Shown: positions 1-5,535, counted from the stretch's first letter. The stretch: DNA of 7,920 nt from Ruminococcaceae bacterium UBA3451 (GCA_002378845.1 DFRY01000056.1:45428-53347); one strand, 5' to 3'. Program-made: numbers and translations. The notes: generated from the letters alone by a model not told the origin.

Positions 1-46
1 AAAAAAAGAAAAAAAAAAAAAGGGGGGGGGGCCCCCCCCCCCCCCC
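1..46 (-). terminator. Homopolymeric intrinsic terminator after the ferredoxin gene
   Basis: On the plus strand this is a 13-base A run (9-21), a 10-base G run (22-31) and a 15-base C run (32-46). Read on the minus strand, in the direction of the ferredoxin gene, it becomes G15, then C10, then T13. That is a perfect G:C stem of up to 10 bp with a loop of spare Gs and a long U tail, starting 15 bases after the ferredoxin stop codon. Geometry and placement fit a Rho-independent terminator. The pure homopolymer composition is abnormal, and the tract touches the window edge, so a base-calling or assembly artefact is possible and exact run lengths should not be trusted. Confidence 0.6.
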
Positions 47-61
47 TTCTTTCGGTTTGTG

Positions 62-250
62 CTATCCTACAGTGATAACAGCAACCGGGCATCCGTCCTG
101 TGCTTCCACCGCAGAATCCTCTGCTTCTGCCGGAACTTCTTCCTGATAAGCTTCGGCTCTTCCGTCGTCGGCCATGCGGAATACTTCGGGGCAGATTTCG
201 GGGCAAAGTCCGCAGGAGATGCAGCCGTCTCTGTCAATGCTTGCTTTCAT
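62..250 (-). CDS. Single [4Fe-4S] cluster ferredoxin, 62 aa
   Basis: A small acidic cytosolic electron carrier. The N-terminal motif has Cys10, Cys13 and Cys16 in CxxCxxC spacing, then Cys20-Pro21; the remote ligand is Cys54-Pro55 near the C-terminus. This is the arrangement of monocluster bacterial ferredoxins, in which Cys10, 13, 16 and 54 bind the cluster. The second CxxCxxCxxxCP motif of classical 2x[4Fe-4S] clostridial ferredoxins is absent. Cys20 has no partner for the disulfide some monocluster ferredoxins form, because these five are the only cysteines. The middle (about 33-52) is rich in Glu and Ala, giving a strongly acidic protein. The ATG is preceded by AGAAGG at good spacing. It is 110 bp downstream of the NlpC/P60 gene on the same strand with no obvious strong terminator between, so read-through is possible but no functional link is evident. 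The redox partner cannot be inferred here. Confidence 0.93.
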   Translation of the reverse strand: MKASIDRDGCISCGLCPEICPEVFRMADDGRAEAYQEEVPAEAEDSAVEAQDGCPVAVITVG

Positions 251-359
251 AACATATCCTTCTTTCCAGTCCAGTGACCAATTTTATTCATTTCTCAATT
301 ACTCAAAAACAAGTATTTCCAATTTTTCAAATATCTATTAAAGTAAGAATAAGATATTT

Positions 360-1055
360 TTAAAAATAGGTCAGGTTGGGAACTTTTAACCATGCTTTCC
401 ATCCCCTTCCCTGCAGCTGGGTTTGCACGACTCCCCGTGTGGTGGTCATTGCTTCAATTACGTTTCCGTTTCCAATGTAAACGCCGATGTGGCCGTCCAT
501 CCATACCGCCAGCCCCGGGGTGTTCGGCATGGTGTTGATTTCTCCCTTTTCAGCGGCGGATTTGTAAATGTCATCGGCGCAAAGGTCGGGAATATGATTC
601 GTATTATAACGGATTATTCCGGAATCCGGTTCCAACCAGCAGTAACCCTTGATTAATCCCGCGCAGTCCGTAACATGCCCGCCTACCCAGTTTTTATGTA
701 TGAAATCGAGGTACGGCGTTACCTCGTCCGGGTAAGCCTGCTCGCGGGAATCCAGCAGCGGCTGGTCCAAAATCTGGCCGTAAGTGCCGTAAACATACCC
801 CCATTTATCATTCAGTGCATACTGTGCGAATTTAACCAAATCCAGATTGTTTTTTAATTTGGGGTTTACGAAATCATGAATTTGAACAGTCGGATTTTTT
901 TGAACCCGGCCGTTTCCGCCGGGAAACAGGTAAGAAATTCCGCTTATGACAAGGAATAAAAGGAAGCTGACGCCGACAAGAGTCACTGCCGCCGTCACAT
1001 GGGGCCAGCGTCTTGCCAGCCATAACAGCCGGTACCTTTGCATCCGTGTGCGCAT
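360..1055 (-). CDS. Membrane-anchored NlpC/P60 (C40-like) cysteine peptidase, 231 aa
   Basis: Probable cell-wall peptidase cleaving peptidoglycan stem peptides outside the membrane. A basic N-terminus (about 1-18) leads into one hydrophobic segment (about 19-43), with no lipobox or clear signal-peptidase site, so it looks like a signal anchor. The catalytic domain covers about 70-231. Cys131 lies in the TDCAGLIKGY motif and His189 in DGHIGVYIGNGNVIEA. The third catalytic position, 12 residues after the His as in E. coli Spr, is Glu201 where His, Asn or Gln is usual. No SH3b or LysM binding domain is present. I chose the ATG at 1055 because GCGGAG precedes it by about 8 bases; an in-frame TTG at 1100 would add 15 residues but has only a weak GAGAGA. 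Family assignment is firm from the motifs; substrate is unknown. A non-hydrolytic or amidase role within the same fold cannot be excluded. Confidence 0.85.
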   Translation of the reverse strand: MRTRMQRYRLLWLARRWPHVTAAVTLVGVSFLLFLVISGISYLFPGGNGRVQKNPTVQIHDFVNPKLKNNLDLVKFAQYALNDKWGYVYGTYGQILDQPLLDSREQAYPDEVTPYLDFIHKNWVGGHVTDCAGLIKGYCWLEPDSGIIRYNTNHIPDLCADDIYKSAAEKGEINTMPNTPGLAVWMDGHIGVYIGNGNVIEAMTTTRGVVQTQLQGRGWKAWLKVPNLTYF

Positions 1056-1117
1056 AAAATCATCTCCGCTTCTATTTGTACGCGAAAAAGCGGAAAACAA
1101 TCTCTCAATTCAATAAA

Positions 1118-1143
1118 AAATGCCGCCGGTAAAGGCGGCATTT
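1118..1143 (-). terminator. Intrinsic terminator behind the 57-aa gene
   Basis: TGCCGCC (1121-1127), a 6-base loop, and GGCGGCA (1134-1140) form a perfect 7-bp GC-rich stem, extended by A:T pairs to AAATGCCGCC/GGCGGCATTT. On the minus strand it is followed by six Ts, and it begins 2 bases past the stop codon at 1146. The plus-strand tail (TTTATTTATA) is also U-rich. It insulates the NlpC/P60 gene from transcription coming from the right, and its position is independent support for a minus-strand gene at 1146-1319. Confidence 0.8.
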
Positions 1144-1145
1144 AT

Positions 1146-1319
1146 TTATACATGTTTTACGCTGCAAAAATCCGGAAAGAAAGTACCGTTTTGATAGGAA
1201 AAAGCGGGAAGTTGTGTTTCAGACAAAGAGGGTATTTCTTTGGCGTTTATGGCAGCTGCGGCTTTTGTAAACCAAAACGGGTACCTGTCTTTCTCGGAAT
1301 CGGTATAGAATTTTTGCAA
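1146..1319 (-). CDS. Small uncharacterised protein, 57 aa, TTG start
   Basis: I do not recognise this protein. It starts at TTG (1317-1319), with a consensus GGAGG 8 bases upstream, and ends at TAA (1146-1148), immediately followed by a strong intrinsic terminator. An in-frame TAG lies upstream and no ATG or GTG intervenes, so TTG is the only plausible common start codon. The product begins MQKFYTDSEKD and ends with DFCSVKHV. It has a four-alanine stretch at 20-23, aromatic clusters (Tyr13-Pro-Phe-Trp-Phe17; Phe47-Phe48), a single Cys52, and no transmembrane segment or signal peptide. Upstream, AC-N17-CATATTTTA (1357-1384) matches the sigma-K promoter consensus. The combination of ribosome binding site, start, terminator and promoter argues for a real gene; function is unknown. 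A late sporulation role is an inference from the promoter and the similarly promoted neighbour at 1446-1727. The plus-strand frame crossing here has no comparable signals. Confidence 0.68.
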   Translation of the reverse strand: MQKFYTDSEKDRYPFWFTKAAAAINAKEIPSLSETQLPAFSYQNGTFFPDFCSVKHV

Positions 1320-1356
1320 TTCAAAAACCTCCGTTCGTTTGAACGTTATTCCCTAT

Positions 1357-1384
1357 TAAAATATGCCTTTTAGAACGGTGAGGT
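1357..1384 (-). promoter_or_regulatory. Candidate sigma-K-type promoter of the 57-aa gene
   Basis: On the minus strand AC (1384-1383), a 17-base spacer and GCATATTTTA (-10 core CATANNNTA at 1365-1357) match the published Bacillus sigma-K consensus AC-N17-CATANNNTA at every specified base. The start codon lies about 38 bases downstream of the -10. No convincing sigma-A -35 is positioned for this gene. The match is only eight specified bases, so chance remains possible; the second GCATANNNTA upstream of the next gene strengthens it. Confidence 0.45.
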
Positions 1385-1397
1385 TACTGAATCCAAA

Positions 1398-1430
1398 GAG
1401 CGAAGAACCTGTTTGGAAGGTTCTTCGCTT
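1398..1430 (-). terminator. 12-bp hairpin downstream of the proline-rich gene
   Basis: AGCGAAGAACCT (1399-1410) and AGGTTCTTCGCT (1418-1429) are perfect inverted repeats around a 7-base loop, 16 bases past the stop codon of the minus-strand gene at 1446. The minus-strand tail is only CTTTGGATT, so it is a poor U tract. Termination may be weak, or the hairpin may serve as a 3' mRNA stabiliser. The plus-strand side has no U tail. Confidence 0.5.
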
Positions 1431-1445
1431 CGAACCGCGTCGCGT

Positions 1446-1727
1446 TTAATATTGTCTTGGCGGCAAAGGTTTAATTGGCGGTTTGACCGGATTTTTCGAG
1501 GAAAGCGGTCTTGGCGGCGGAGGCGGGAATGGAGGTCTGGGCGGCCTTGGCGGCATAGGCGGTCTTGGCGGAGGCGGAACCGGTGGCCTCGGAGGTCTTG
1601 GGGGCCTCGGCGGAAGCGGAACCGGCGGCCTTGGGGGCCTTGGCGGTCTGGGCGGTCTTGGCGGAGGCGGAACCGGTGGTCTTGGCCTGCCGGGGAACCA
1701 CCACCATGGGAAAATTCTAATTGGCAT
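1446..1727 (-). CDS. Proline-rich Xaa-Pro-Pro repeat protein, 93 aa
   Basis: I do not recognise a family. The N-terminus MPIRIFPWWWFPGRP carries three consecutive tryptophans (8-10). Residues 14-74 are almost wholly Arg-Pro-Pro triplets punctuated by Val/Leu/Met/Phe-Pro-rich blocks. The tail (75-93) is SSKNP, VKPPIKPLPP and ends RQY. It is very basic, has no Cys, acidic residue, signal peptide or membrane helix, and should form a polyproline-II rod. The strand choice rests on the ribosome binding site: GGAAGGGGG lies about 8 bases before the ATG, whereas the Gly-Leu-Gly frame on the opposite strand has only a TTG and no binding site. A GCATATTATA element (1748-1756) stands just upstream, and a 12-bp hairpin follows the stop. 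A structural spore-surface or envelope protein, or a nucleic-acid or peptidoglycan-binding basic protein, are possibilities; none is shown. Confidence 0.62.
   Translation of the reverse strand: MPIRIFPWWWFPGRPRPPVPPPPRPPRPPRPPRPPVPLPPRPPRPPRPPVPPPPRPPMPPRPPRPPFPPPPPRPLSSKNPVKPPIKPLPPRQY
1558..1679. repeat. Short direct repeats inside the proline-rich gene
   Basis: A 29-base sequence at 1558-1586 recurs exactly at 1651-1679 (93 bases, 31 codons apart). A degenerate copy lies near 1603-1628. Each encodes a Val/Leu-Pro-rich block that interrupts the Arg-Pro-Pro triplets. The surrounding DNA is built of 9-base near-repeats, so triplet-phased expansion and contraction by slippage or recombination would keep the frame open. 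This is coding repetition, not a CRISPR or mobile element. Confidence 0.8.
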
Positions 1728-1747
1728 TTGATATACCCCCTTCCGTA

Positions 1748-1756
1748 TATAATATG
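1748..1756 (-). promoter_or_regulatory. Candidate mother-cell-type -10 element of the proline-rich gene
   Basis: The minus strand reads GCATATTATA, matching GCATANNNTA, the -10 shared by sigma-K-type (and resembling sigma-E-type) promoters. No AC is found 16-17 bases upstream (the bases there are TC and CG), so only the -10 half is supported. The implied leader is very short, placing the ribosome binding site close to the RNA 5' end. The AT-rich TATTATATA could instead serve as a sigma-A -10, although no good -35 is present. Confidence 0.3.
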
Positions 1757-1919
1757 CGGCCGTAAAAAATACCGAAACCGGCTTGTTTCCGTTAGGGAAA
1801 GGGAACGAAGAAAAATAAAAAACAGAACTGTTTATGTTTTTAATCGGGAATTTTAATTTAGGAAGATTGAAAAAACAAGTCTTTTCTTTCGAAAAAGTTT
1901 AATTCTTTATAGAAATTCG

Positions 1920-1949
1920 TTGTCAAAATTCTTTCCGGCAGCATATGTT
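1920..1949 (+). promoter_or_regulatory. Candidate sigma-A promoter of the DUF3298 gene
   Basis: TTGTCA (1920-1925), an 18-base spacer and TATGTT (1944-1949) lie just ahead of the gene at 1970. The match is moderate (5/6 and 4/6). The transcript would start around 1956, giving a very short leader containing the G-rich ribosome binding site. The same stretch also reads GCATATGTTG (1941-1950), one base off the GCATANNNTA pattern of the two genes to the left, so the sigma factor is uncertain. Confidence 0.35.
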
Positions 1950-1969
1950 GCATCGATGGGGGGATTTTA

Positions 1970-2656
1970 ATGAATCAGGCAGTTCAGGTTGACAATTGCA
2001 GCATAGAAAAAGAAATGCATTATGGGGACACCCTGGTGCTGCATTACAAAATCAATTACCCGCAGTTCTGTTCCCTGAATGACTCGGCTTCCGTTTGCCG
2101 GATGAATCGGTTTTATCGGAATAAAGCTGCAGCATTCCAGAACTACTGTGAAACGAAGCTTTATCCGTCCGCAGTGCAGGATTATCAGTATTCGGTTGCA
2201 AACGGATTCCCGGTACGTGCCTATGAAGCGCTGCTGGTTTACGAAGTAATGTATAATCAGGATTGTTTCGTCAGTCTGTATTTTGACGAATATCAGTTTA
2301 CCGGCGGGGCACACGGCAATACGGTACGCACTTCGCAGACCTGGAATTTGGAAACAGGGTGCCGCATTTCACTGCAGCAGCTGTTTCCTTTTACGGCGGA
2401 CTATAAAAAATTTGTTCTTGGGGAAATCAATGCACAAATTGCAGAACAGTTACAAAACGCGCAGGGAGCCTATTTTGATAACTATGAACAGCTGGTGGAA
2501 GCAACGTTTCATCCCTGCAATTTCTGTTTAACACAGGACGGGGTGGCCGTGTATTTTCAGCAGTATGATATTGCACCGTATTCCAGCGGAATTCCTGTGT
2601 TCCTGATTCCATACGCTCAGGACGGCGCCGTACGTCCAGCCTGCAGATGCGAATAA
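1970..2656 (+). CDS. DUF4163/DUF3298 (PdaC/RsiV-like) domain protein, 228 aa
   Basis: Residues about 10-105 resemble the DUF4163 (PdaC N-terminal) fold. Residues about 106-215 carry DUF3298 hallmarks: the EYQFTGGAHGNTV motif (107-119), TWNLETG (124-130) followed by a LQQLFPF element, and the terminal YDIAPYSSGIPVFLIPY (199-215). In Bacillus RsiV this module binds lysozyme outside the cell, and in PdaC it accompanies a peptidoglycan deacetylase. Here there is neither signal peptide, membrane helix nor catalytic domain; the protein begins directly with the module. It holds ten cysteines, including CNFC (183-186) and CRC (225-227), which is high for this family. The start is ATG at 1970 with GGGGGG about 7 bases upstream. 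A bidirectional terminator follows. The domain call rests on motif recall; ligand and location are unknown. Confidence 0.78.
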   Translation: MNQAVQVDNCSIEKEMHYGDTLVLHYKINYPQFCSLNDSASVCRMNRFYRNKAAAFQNYCETKLYPSAVQDYQYSVANGFPVRAYEALLVYEVMYNQDCFVSLYFDEYQFTGGAHGNTVRTSQTWNLETGCRISLQQLFPFTADYKKFVLGEINAQIAEQLQNAQGAYFDNYEQLVEATFHPCNFCLTQDGVAVYFQQYDIAPYSSGIPVFLIPYAQDGAVRPACRCE

Positions 2657-2686
2657 CAGTAAACAGAGTAACTTGCTGCAAAAAAT

Positions 2687-2725
2687 AAAACGGGTGCGGA
2701 AAATACCTTTTCCGTAACCCGTTTT
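2687..2725. terminator. Bidirectional terminator between the DUF3298 and MFS genes
   Basis: CGGGT (2691-2695) pairs with ACCCG (2717-2721), and CGGAAAA (2697-2703) with TTTTCCG (2708-2714) around a short TACC loop. A small internal mismatch lies between the two helices. Flanking AAAA (2687-2690) and TTTT (2722-2725) extend the stem and give a U tract on either strand. It sits between two convergent stop codons (2656 and 2786) and would end both transcripts. Confidence 0.85.
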
Positions 2726-2785
2726 TAGGTTGCTTGCGTTTTTGTTTTACTTCGGTTAATTCCGGTCGGCTTTTGCCGGCGGGCA

Positions 2786-4228
2786 TTAACCTATTTCTTT
2801 CTGTAATTCCGCTTTTCTTCCAAACAGACGGATTGCGGTAACAAGGGCGCCAATCAGGCAGATGGTAGCAGCGGCAATATAAGCCAGGCGAATTCCGAAA
2901 ATGAAAACATCGTTTCTGCCCGGTACATATCCGGTTACGCGGTAGCCCAGTTTTGCGCTCATGGCACCGTACAGAATCATAGTCGACATCGCAATGCCGA
3001 ACACCATTCCCATGTTTCGAACCAGCGCGTTCACGCTTCCGCCCACGCCAAGCTTTCTTTCCGGCACCATTGACATAACCAGTGAGTTGTTTGGCGACTG
3101 GAATAAGCCGTTGCCAAGCGACATAACTGCAATGTACAGGCCCATCACGAAAAATGAGGGATGTTCCCCCAGAGTGGACATCAAATTCAGCCCTCCGCTT
3201 GTCAGCAATAAACCGATTAAGGTCAATCCCTCGGAACCGATTTTATCGGAAAGGTACCCGCTTGCCGGCGCGGCCAGCGCAAGAACAACCGGATAAATCG
3301 TCATAAACATTCCGGCAGTACCGGCGCTCATTTGCAGCGCATTCTGCAAGTAGAAGGGCAAAATAATCGTCGAACAGGAAATGGCGATGAAGGAAATAAA
3401 AGCGCAGAAAATACTGATGGAAAACCATTTGTTTTTAAAAAGCTGTAAATCCAGCAGCGGCGGCTGAATTCGTTGTTCCAGGCGAAGAAATAATACAAAG
3501 GAGATTACCGCTACCAAAAAGCTCACAATAATCAGGGCGTTTTCGTAACCGATAATCTGGCCGTATTCCAGCGCAATAAACAGCGGTGCAATTGCCAGAG
3601 TAAACAGAACGGTTCCCCCAATGTCCAGTTTTTCTTTTATCGTTTTTTCTTCATATTTTGAAAACAGTTTTATATTTGCGGCCAATGCAATTACACCGAT
3701 GGGGACATTCACCCAGAATAAGTACTCCCAGCTGGCATAGGAAATAATCAGACTGCCCAGTGCCGGGCCGACCAATGTACCCAATGCGACAGAGGCGCCG
3801 TTAATGCCCAGCGCACGGCCCCGCTCCTCCGGGGGAAACGTACGGGTGATAATGCCCTGGCTGTTTGCCATGGTCGCCGCCGCGCCCACAGCCTGTACGG
3901 CACGTGCCGCAAGCAGCAGGGGCAGCGTATGTGTTACACCGCACAGAAAAGAACCCAGTGTGAAAATGATTAAACCAAGCCGAAAGATTTTTGCCTGTCC
4001 CTTTAAATCACCAAGCCTACCAAAAAACAGGATGCAAACCGAAACCACAATCAGGTACGCGTTAACCACCCAGGTAATTAAACCGGTCGATACATTTAAT
4101 GCGTTTGCCATGTCGGGGAGCGCTACGTTCACGATGCTGCTGTCCAGTGTGGCCATAAAGGTTGACATCACTGTAATCAGTAAAATCAGCCATCGTTTAC
4201 TTTGAAAATCCGTACTCTTTTGTTCCAC
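2786..4228 (-). CDS. DHA2-family MFS exporter (EmrB/QacA type, 14 TMS), 480 aa
   Basis: Proton-coupled efflux protein of the inner membrane, probably exporting drugs or metabolites. Seen in the sequence: LDSSIVNVALP in the first helix (28-38, the 14-helix family motif D), motif A GRLGDLKGQ (70-78) in the first cytoplasmic loop, RAVQAVGAA (109-117, motif B), and the motif C-like GTLVGPALGS (150-159). Hydrophobic segments continue to the C-terminus, ending in a basic tail. Length is normal for DHA2. I chose GTG at 4228, giving an N-terminus (V/M)EQKSTDFQSKRW as in relatives, with GGAA 6-7 bases before it. The frame stays open to a TTG at 4426, but that lies upstream of the promoter found at 4358-4386 and would add a non-homologous basic stretch. 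The gene is alone in its transcription unit with its own promoter and terminator. No adjacent regulator is present, and substrate cannot be read from the sequence. Confidence 0.9.
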   Translation of the reverse strand: MEQKSTDFQSKRWLILLITVMSTFMATLDSSIVNVALPDMANALNVSTGLITWVVNAYLIVVSVCILFFGRLGDLKGQAKIFRLGLIIFTLGSFLCGVTHTLPLLLAARAVQAVGAAATMANSQGIITRTFPPEERGRALGINGASVALGTLVGPALGSLIISYASWEYLFWVNVPIGVIALAANIKLFSKYEEKTIKEKLDIGGTVLFTLAIAPLFIALEYGQIIGYENALIIVSFLVAVISFVLFLRLEQRIQPPLLDLQLFKNKWFSISIFCAFISFIAISCSTIILPFYLQNALQMSAGTAGMFMTIYPVVLALAAPASGYLSDKIGSEGLTLIGLLLTSGGLNLMSTLGEHPSFFVMGLYIAVMSLGNGLFQSPNNSLVMSMVPERKLGVGGSVNALVRNMGMVFGIAMSTMILYGAMSAKLGYRVTGYVPGRNDVFIFGIRLAYIAAATICLIGALVTAIRLFGRKAELQKEIG

Positions 4229-4730
4229 TGTTTTTCCATTCCTTTGTTTTCTGTAATTTAATTCGTGATCGACTGCCGGTTTCCTGCTTTTGCTCAGTTT
4301 AACAGCGAAACCCGAACGCCTTTCGAATTGTCTCAATTTTTTCAACCGATAATTTCTATCATATGATATTCTTAACAAAATGACAACCAGAAATTTTAAT
4401 AACAGTAAATAGCAAAAAGCGGACAAGCTTGAAATAGTAATAAATTTCCAAAGATAAATAACTTAATTATTCACAAGTTCTTCATATGTGCTGACGAAAA
4501 ATAAGTTATAATTTTTAAAAAGTATGTTTTTTATCGAATTTTTAAATATAAGTTACAAAAAAGCTATTATAATTCGAAATTGAACAATAAATCTGTGTTT
4601 ACTGCCGTTCCGTGTGCGCTGCGTTGTGTGTTTGAGGCAGCCGGATGCAGTATCGCCCAAGTTTTAACGTGGGTTAACGCAGGAAATGAAATATGTTGCG
4701 AAACGAAAAAAATTAGAGGAGAATTCACGA
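4229..4730. other. Divergent intergenic region between the exporter and L,D-transpeptidase genes
   Basis: About 500 bases without a supported gene. The left part holds the exporter promoter (4358-4386) and its roughly 120-base leader. The middle (about 4430-4575) is very AT-rich, with perfect TATAAT hexamers at 4507-4512 and 4568-4573 on the plus strand; neither has a convincing -35, but 4568-4573 could be the -10 for the transpeptidase gene. The stretch 4575-4715 is noticeably richer in G and C and could be a roughly 150-base leader RNA; I do not recognise a riboswitch class in it. Short frames here lack ribosome binding sites. Confidence 0.5.
4358..4386 (-). promoter_or_regulatory. Sigma-A promoter of the MFS exporter, with a palindrome on its -10
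   Basis: On the minus strand TTGTCA (4386-4381), a 17-base spacer and TATGAT (4363-4358) form a near-consensus vegetative promoter (5/6 in each hexamer). Transcription would start near 4351. The perfect 12-base palindrome TATCATATGATA (4357-4368) covers the whole -10 box, an arrangement that suits a dimeric repressor, though AT-rich palindromes also arise by chance. Confidence 0.65.
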
Positions 4731-5450
4731 ATGGGAAATCAAAATTTACCCAACAAGGAGCTTGAAAAGCAGCGGGCAAAAAGAAAACGCAACCAGAATT
4801 TACTTTTGGGTTTGGTTCTTTGCGCAAGTGCGGCCGCTTTTTACTTTTTTTCGGCTTTTCCATCCAATATTCAAATGACGCCGAGTTCTTCTTCCGTTAG
4901 CTCGGATTCGTCCGCTGTGTCCAGCACGGTATCCAGCACTGTGTCAAATGCTGAGTCAAGTACTGTATCCAGTGCCGCGTCGTCGGAGTCCCCTGCATCG
5001 AAGTCGCAGGAAAATTCTGGATCGACGGAGATTATAGGTAAGATTGAAAATCAAATCAGCTTAAAAGCTGCGGAAAAACCTCTTTGGGTTAAGGTAAGTA
5101 TTCCGGAACAGATGGTTTTCGTTTACGATGCAAATAATAAGGTGGTTCAAAATTATATTTGCTCTACGGGAAAAGACGGGGATGACACCCCTGTTGGTAC
5201 CTTCACCGTAGGGGACCGCGGACAGTCTTTCTATAGCGAGCAGTATCAGGAAGGCGCGTATTACTGGACACGGTTTAAAGGCGCGTTTTTATTCCACAGC
5301 GTTCCGTTTGATGAACATCAAAAATTTGAACCGGAAGAAGCGGCAAAGCTGGGTACCAAAGCTTCGCACGGTTGCGTTCGGCTTGAATTAGAGAATGCCA
5401 AATGGATTTATGACAATCTTCCAAAGGGAACTAAGGTTGTAGTTACTTAA
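4731..5450 (+). CDS. Membrane-anchored L,D-transpeptidase (YkuD domain), 239 aa
   Basis: Extracytoplasmic enzyme predicted to make 3-3 peptidoglycan cross-links or attach proteins to the wall. A basic N-terminus (about 8-22) precedes one membrane helix (about 23-43). Cys31 is in LVLC, which lacks a small residue at -1 and so is not a lipobox. Residues 51-98 form a Ser/Val/Thr/Ala-rich low-complexity spacer. The YkuD domain spans about 117-239: LWVKVSIPEQMVFVYD strands, the CSTGKDGDDTPVGTFTV motif, His189 in FLFHS, and the catalytic SHGCVRL with His213, Cys215 and Arg217. The gap between His189 and the SHGC motif is longer than usual. The start is ATG at 4731 with AGAGGAG 9-10 bases upstream; an in-frame ATG at 4686 has no ribosome binding site. 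It is monocistronic, with a terminator shared with the rhodanese gene. No LysM or SH3 domain is present. Confidence 0.92.
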   Translation: MGNQNLPNKELEKQRAKRKRNQNLLLGLVLCASAAAFYFFSAFPSNIQMTPSSSSVSSDSSAVSSTVSSTVSNAESSTVSSAASSESPASKSQENSGSTEIIGKIENQISLKAAEKPLWVKVSIPEQMVFVYDANNKVVQNYICSTGKDGDDTPVGTFTVGDRGQSFYSEQYQEGAYYWTRFKGAFLFHSVPFDEHQKFEPEEAAKLGTKASHGCVRLELENAKWIYDNLPKGTKVVVT

Positions 5451-5480
5451 TTGCTTGCAAGTACAGCTATATATAAAAAC

Positions 5481-5514
5481 AGAGGGATCGTTTTTAGCGG
5501 TCCCTCTCGTTTTA
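5481..5514. terminator. Bidirectional terminator between L,D-transpeptidase and rhodanese genes
   Basis: AGAGGGATCG (5481-5490) and CGGTCCCTCT (5498-5507) form a 10-bp stem with one G:U pair around a TTTTTAG loop. TTTT follows on the plus strand (tail CGTTTTATG), and GTTTTTATAT follows on the minus strand. It lies between the convergent stops at 5450 and 5536. Confidence 0.87.
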
Positions 5515-5535
5515 TGTTCTATTCGTTTACATTTC

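Noticed and set aside
318..358. AT-only inverted repeat between the NlpC/P60 and ferredoxin genes
   Set aside because: Seven weak A/T-rich pairs with a long loop; not stable enough to call a terminator.
1038..1373. 111-aa plus-strand frame
   Set aside because: Runs through the 1118-1143 terminator and antisense to the NlpC/P60 start and the 57-aa gene; no ribosome binding site or recognisable protein.
1505..1690. Repeat array that could suggest CRISPR or satellite DNA
   Set aside because: Repeat unit is 9 bases and degenerate, in phase with codons, with no unique spacers; explained by Xaa-Pro-Pro coding repeats.
1483..1731. Glycine-rich (Gly-Leu-Gly) 82-aa plus-strand frame
   Set aside because: It is the mirror of the proline-rich gene; it starts at TTG with no ribosome binding site, while the minus strand has GGAAGGGGG at correct spacing before an ATG.
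2761..2785. Second hairpin near the exporter stop codon
   Set aside because: Short stem with wobble pairs and no U tail on either strand; the 2687-2725 hairpin already explains termination.
4229..4426. N-terminal extension of the exporter (TTG start at 4426)
   Set aside because: Basic, non-homologous sequence with no ribosome binding site, and the start lies upstream of the promoter at 4358-4386; the GTG at 4228 gives a normal DHA2 N-terminus.
4797..4850. Lipoprotein signal in the L,D-transpeptidase (LVLC)
   Set aside because: The residue before Cys31 is Leu, not Gly/Ala/Ser, so it does not fit a lipobox; a membrane anchor is more likely.
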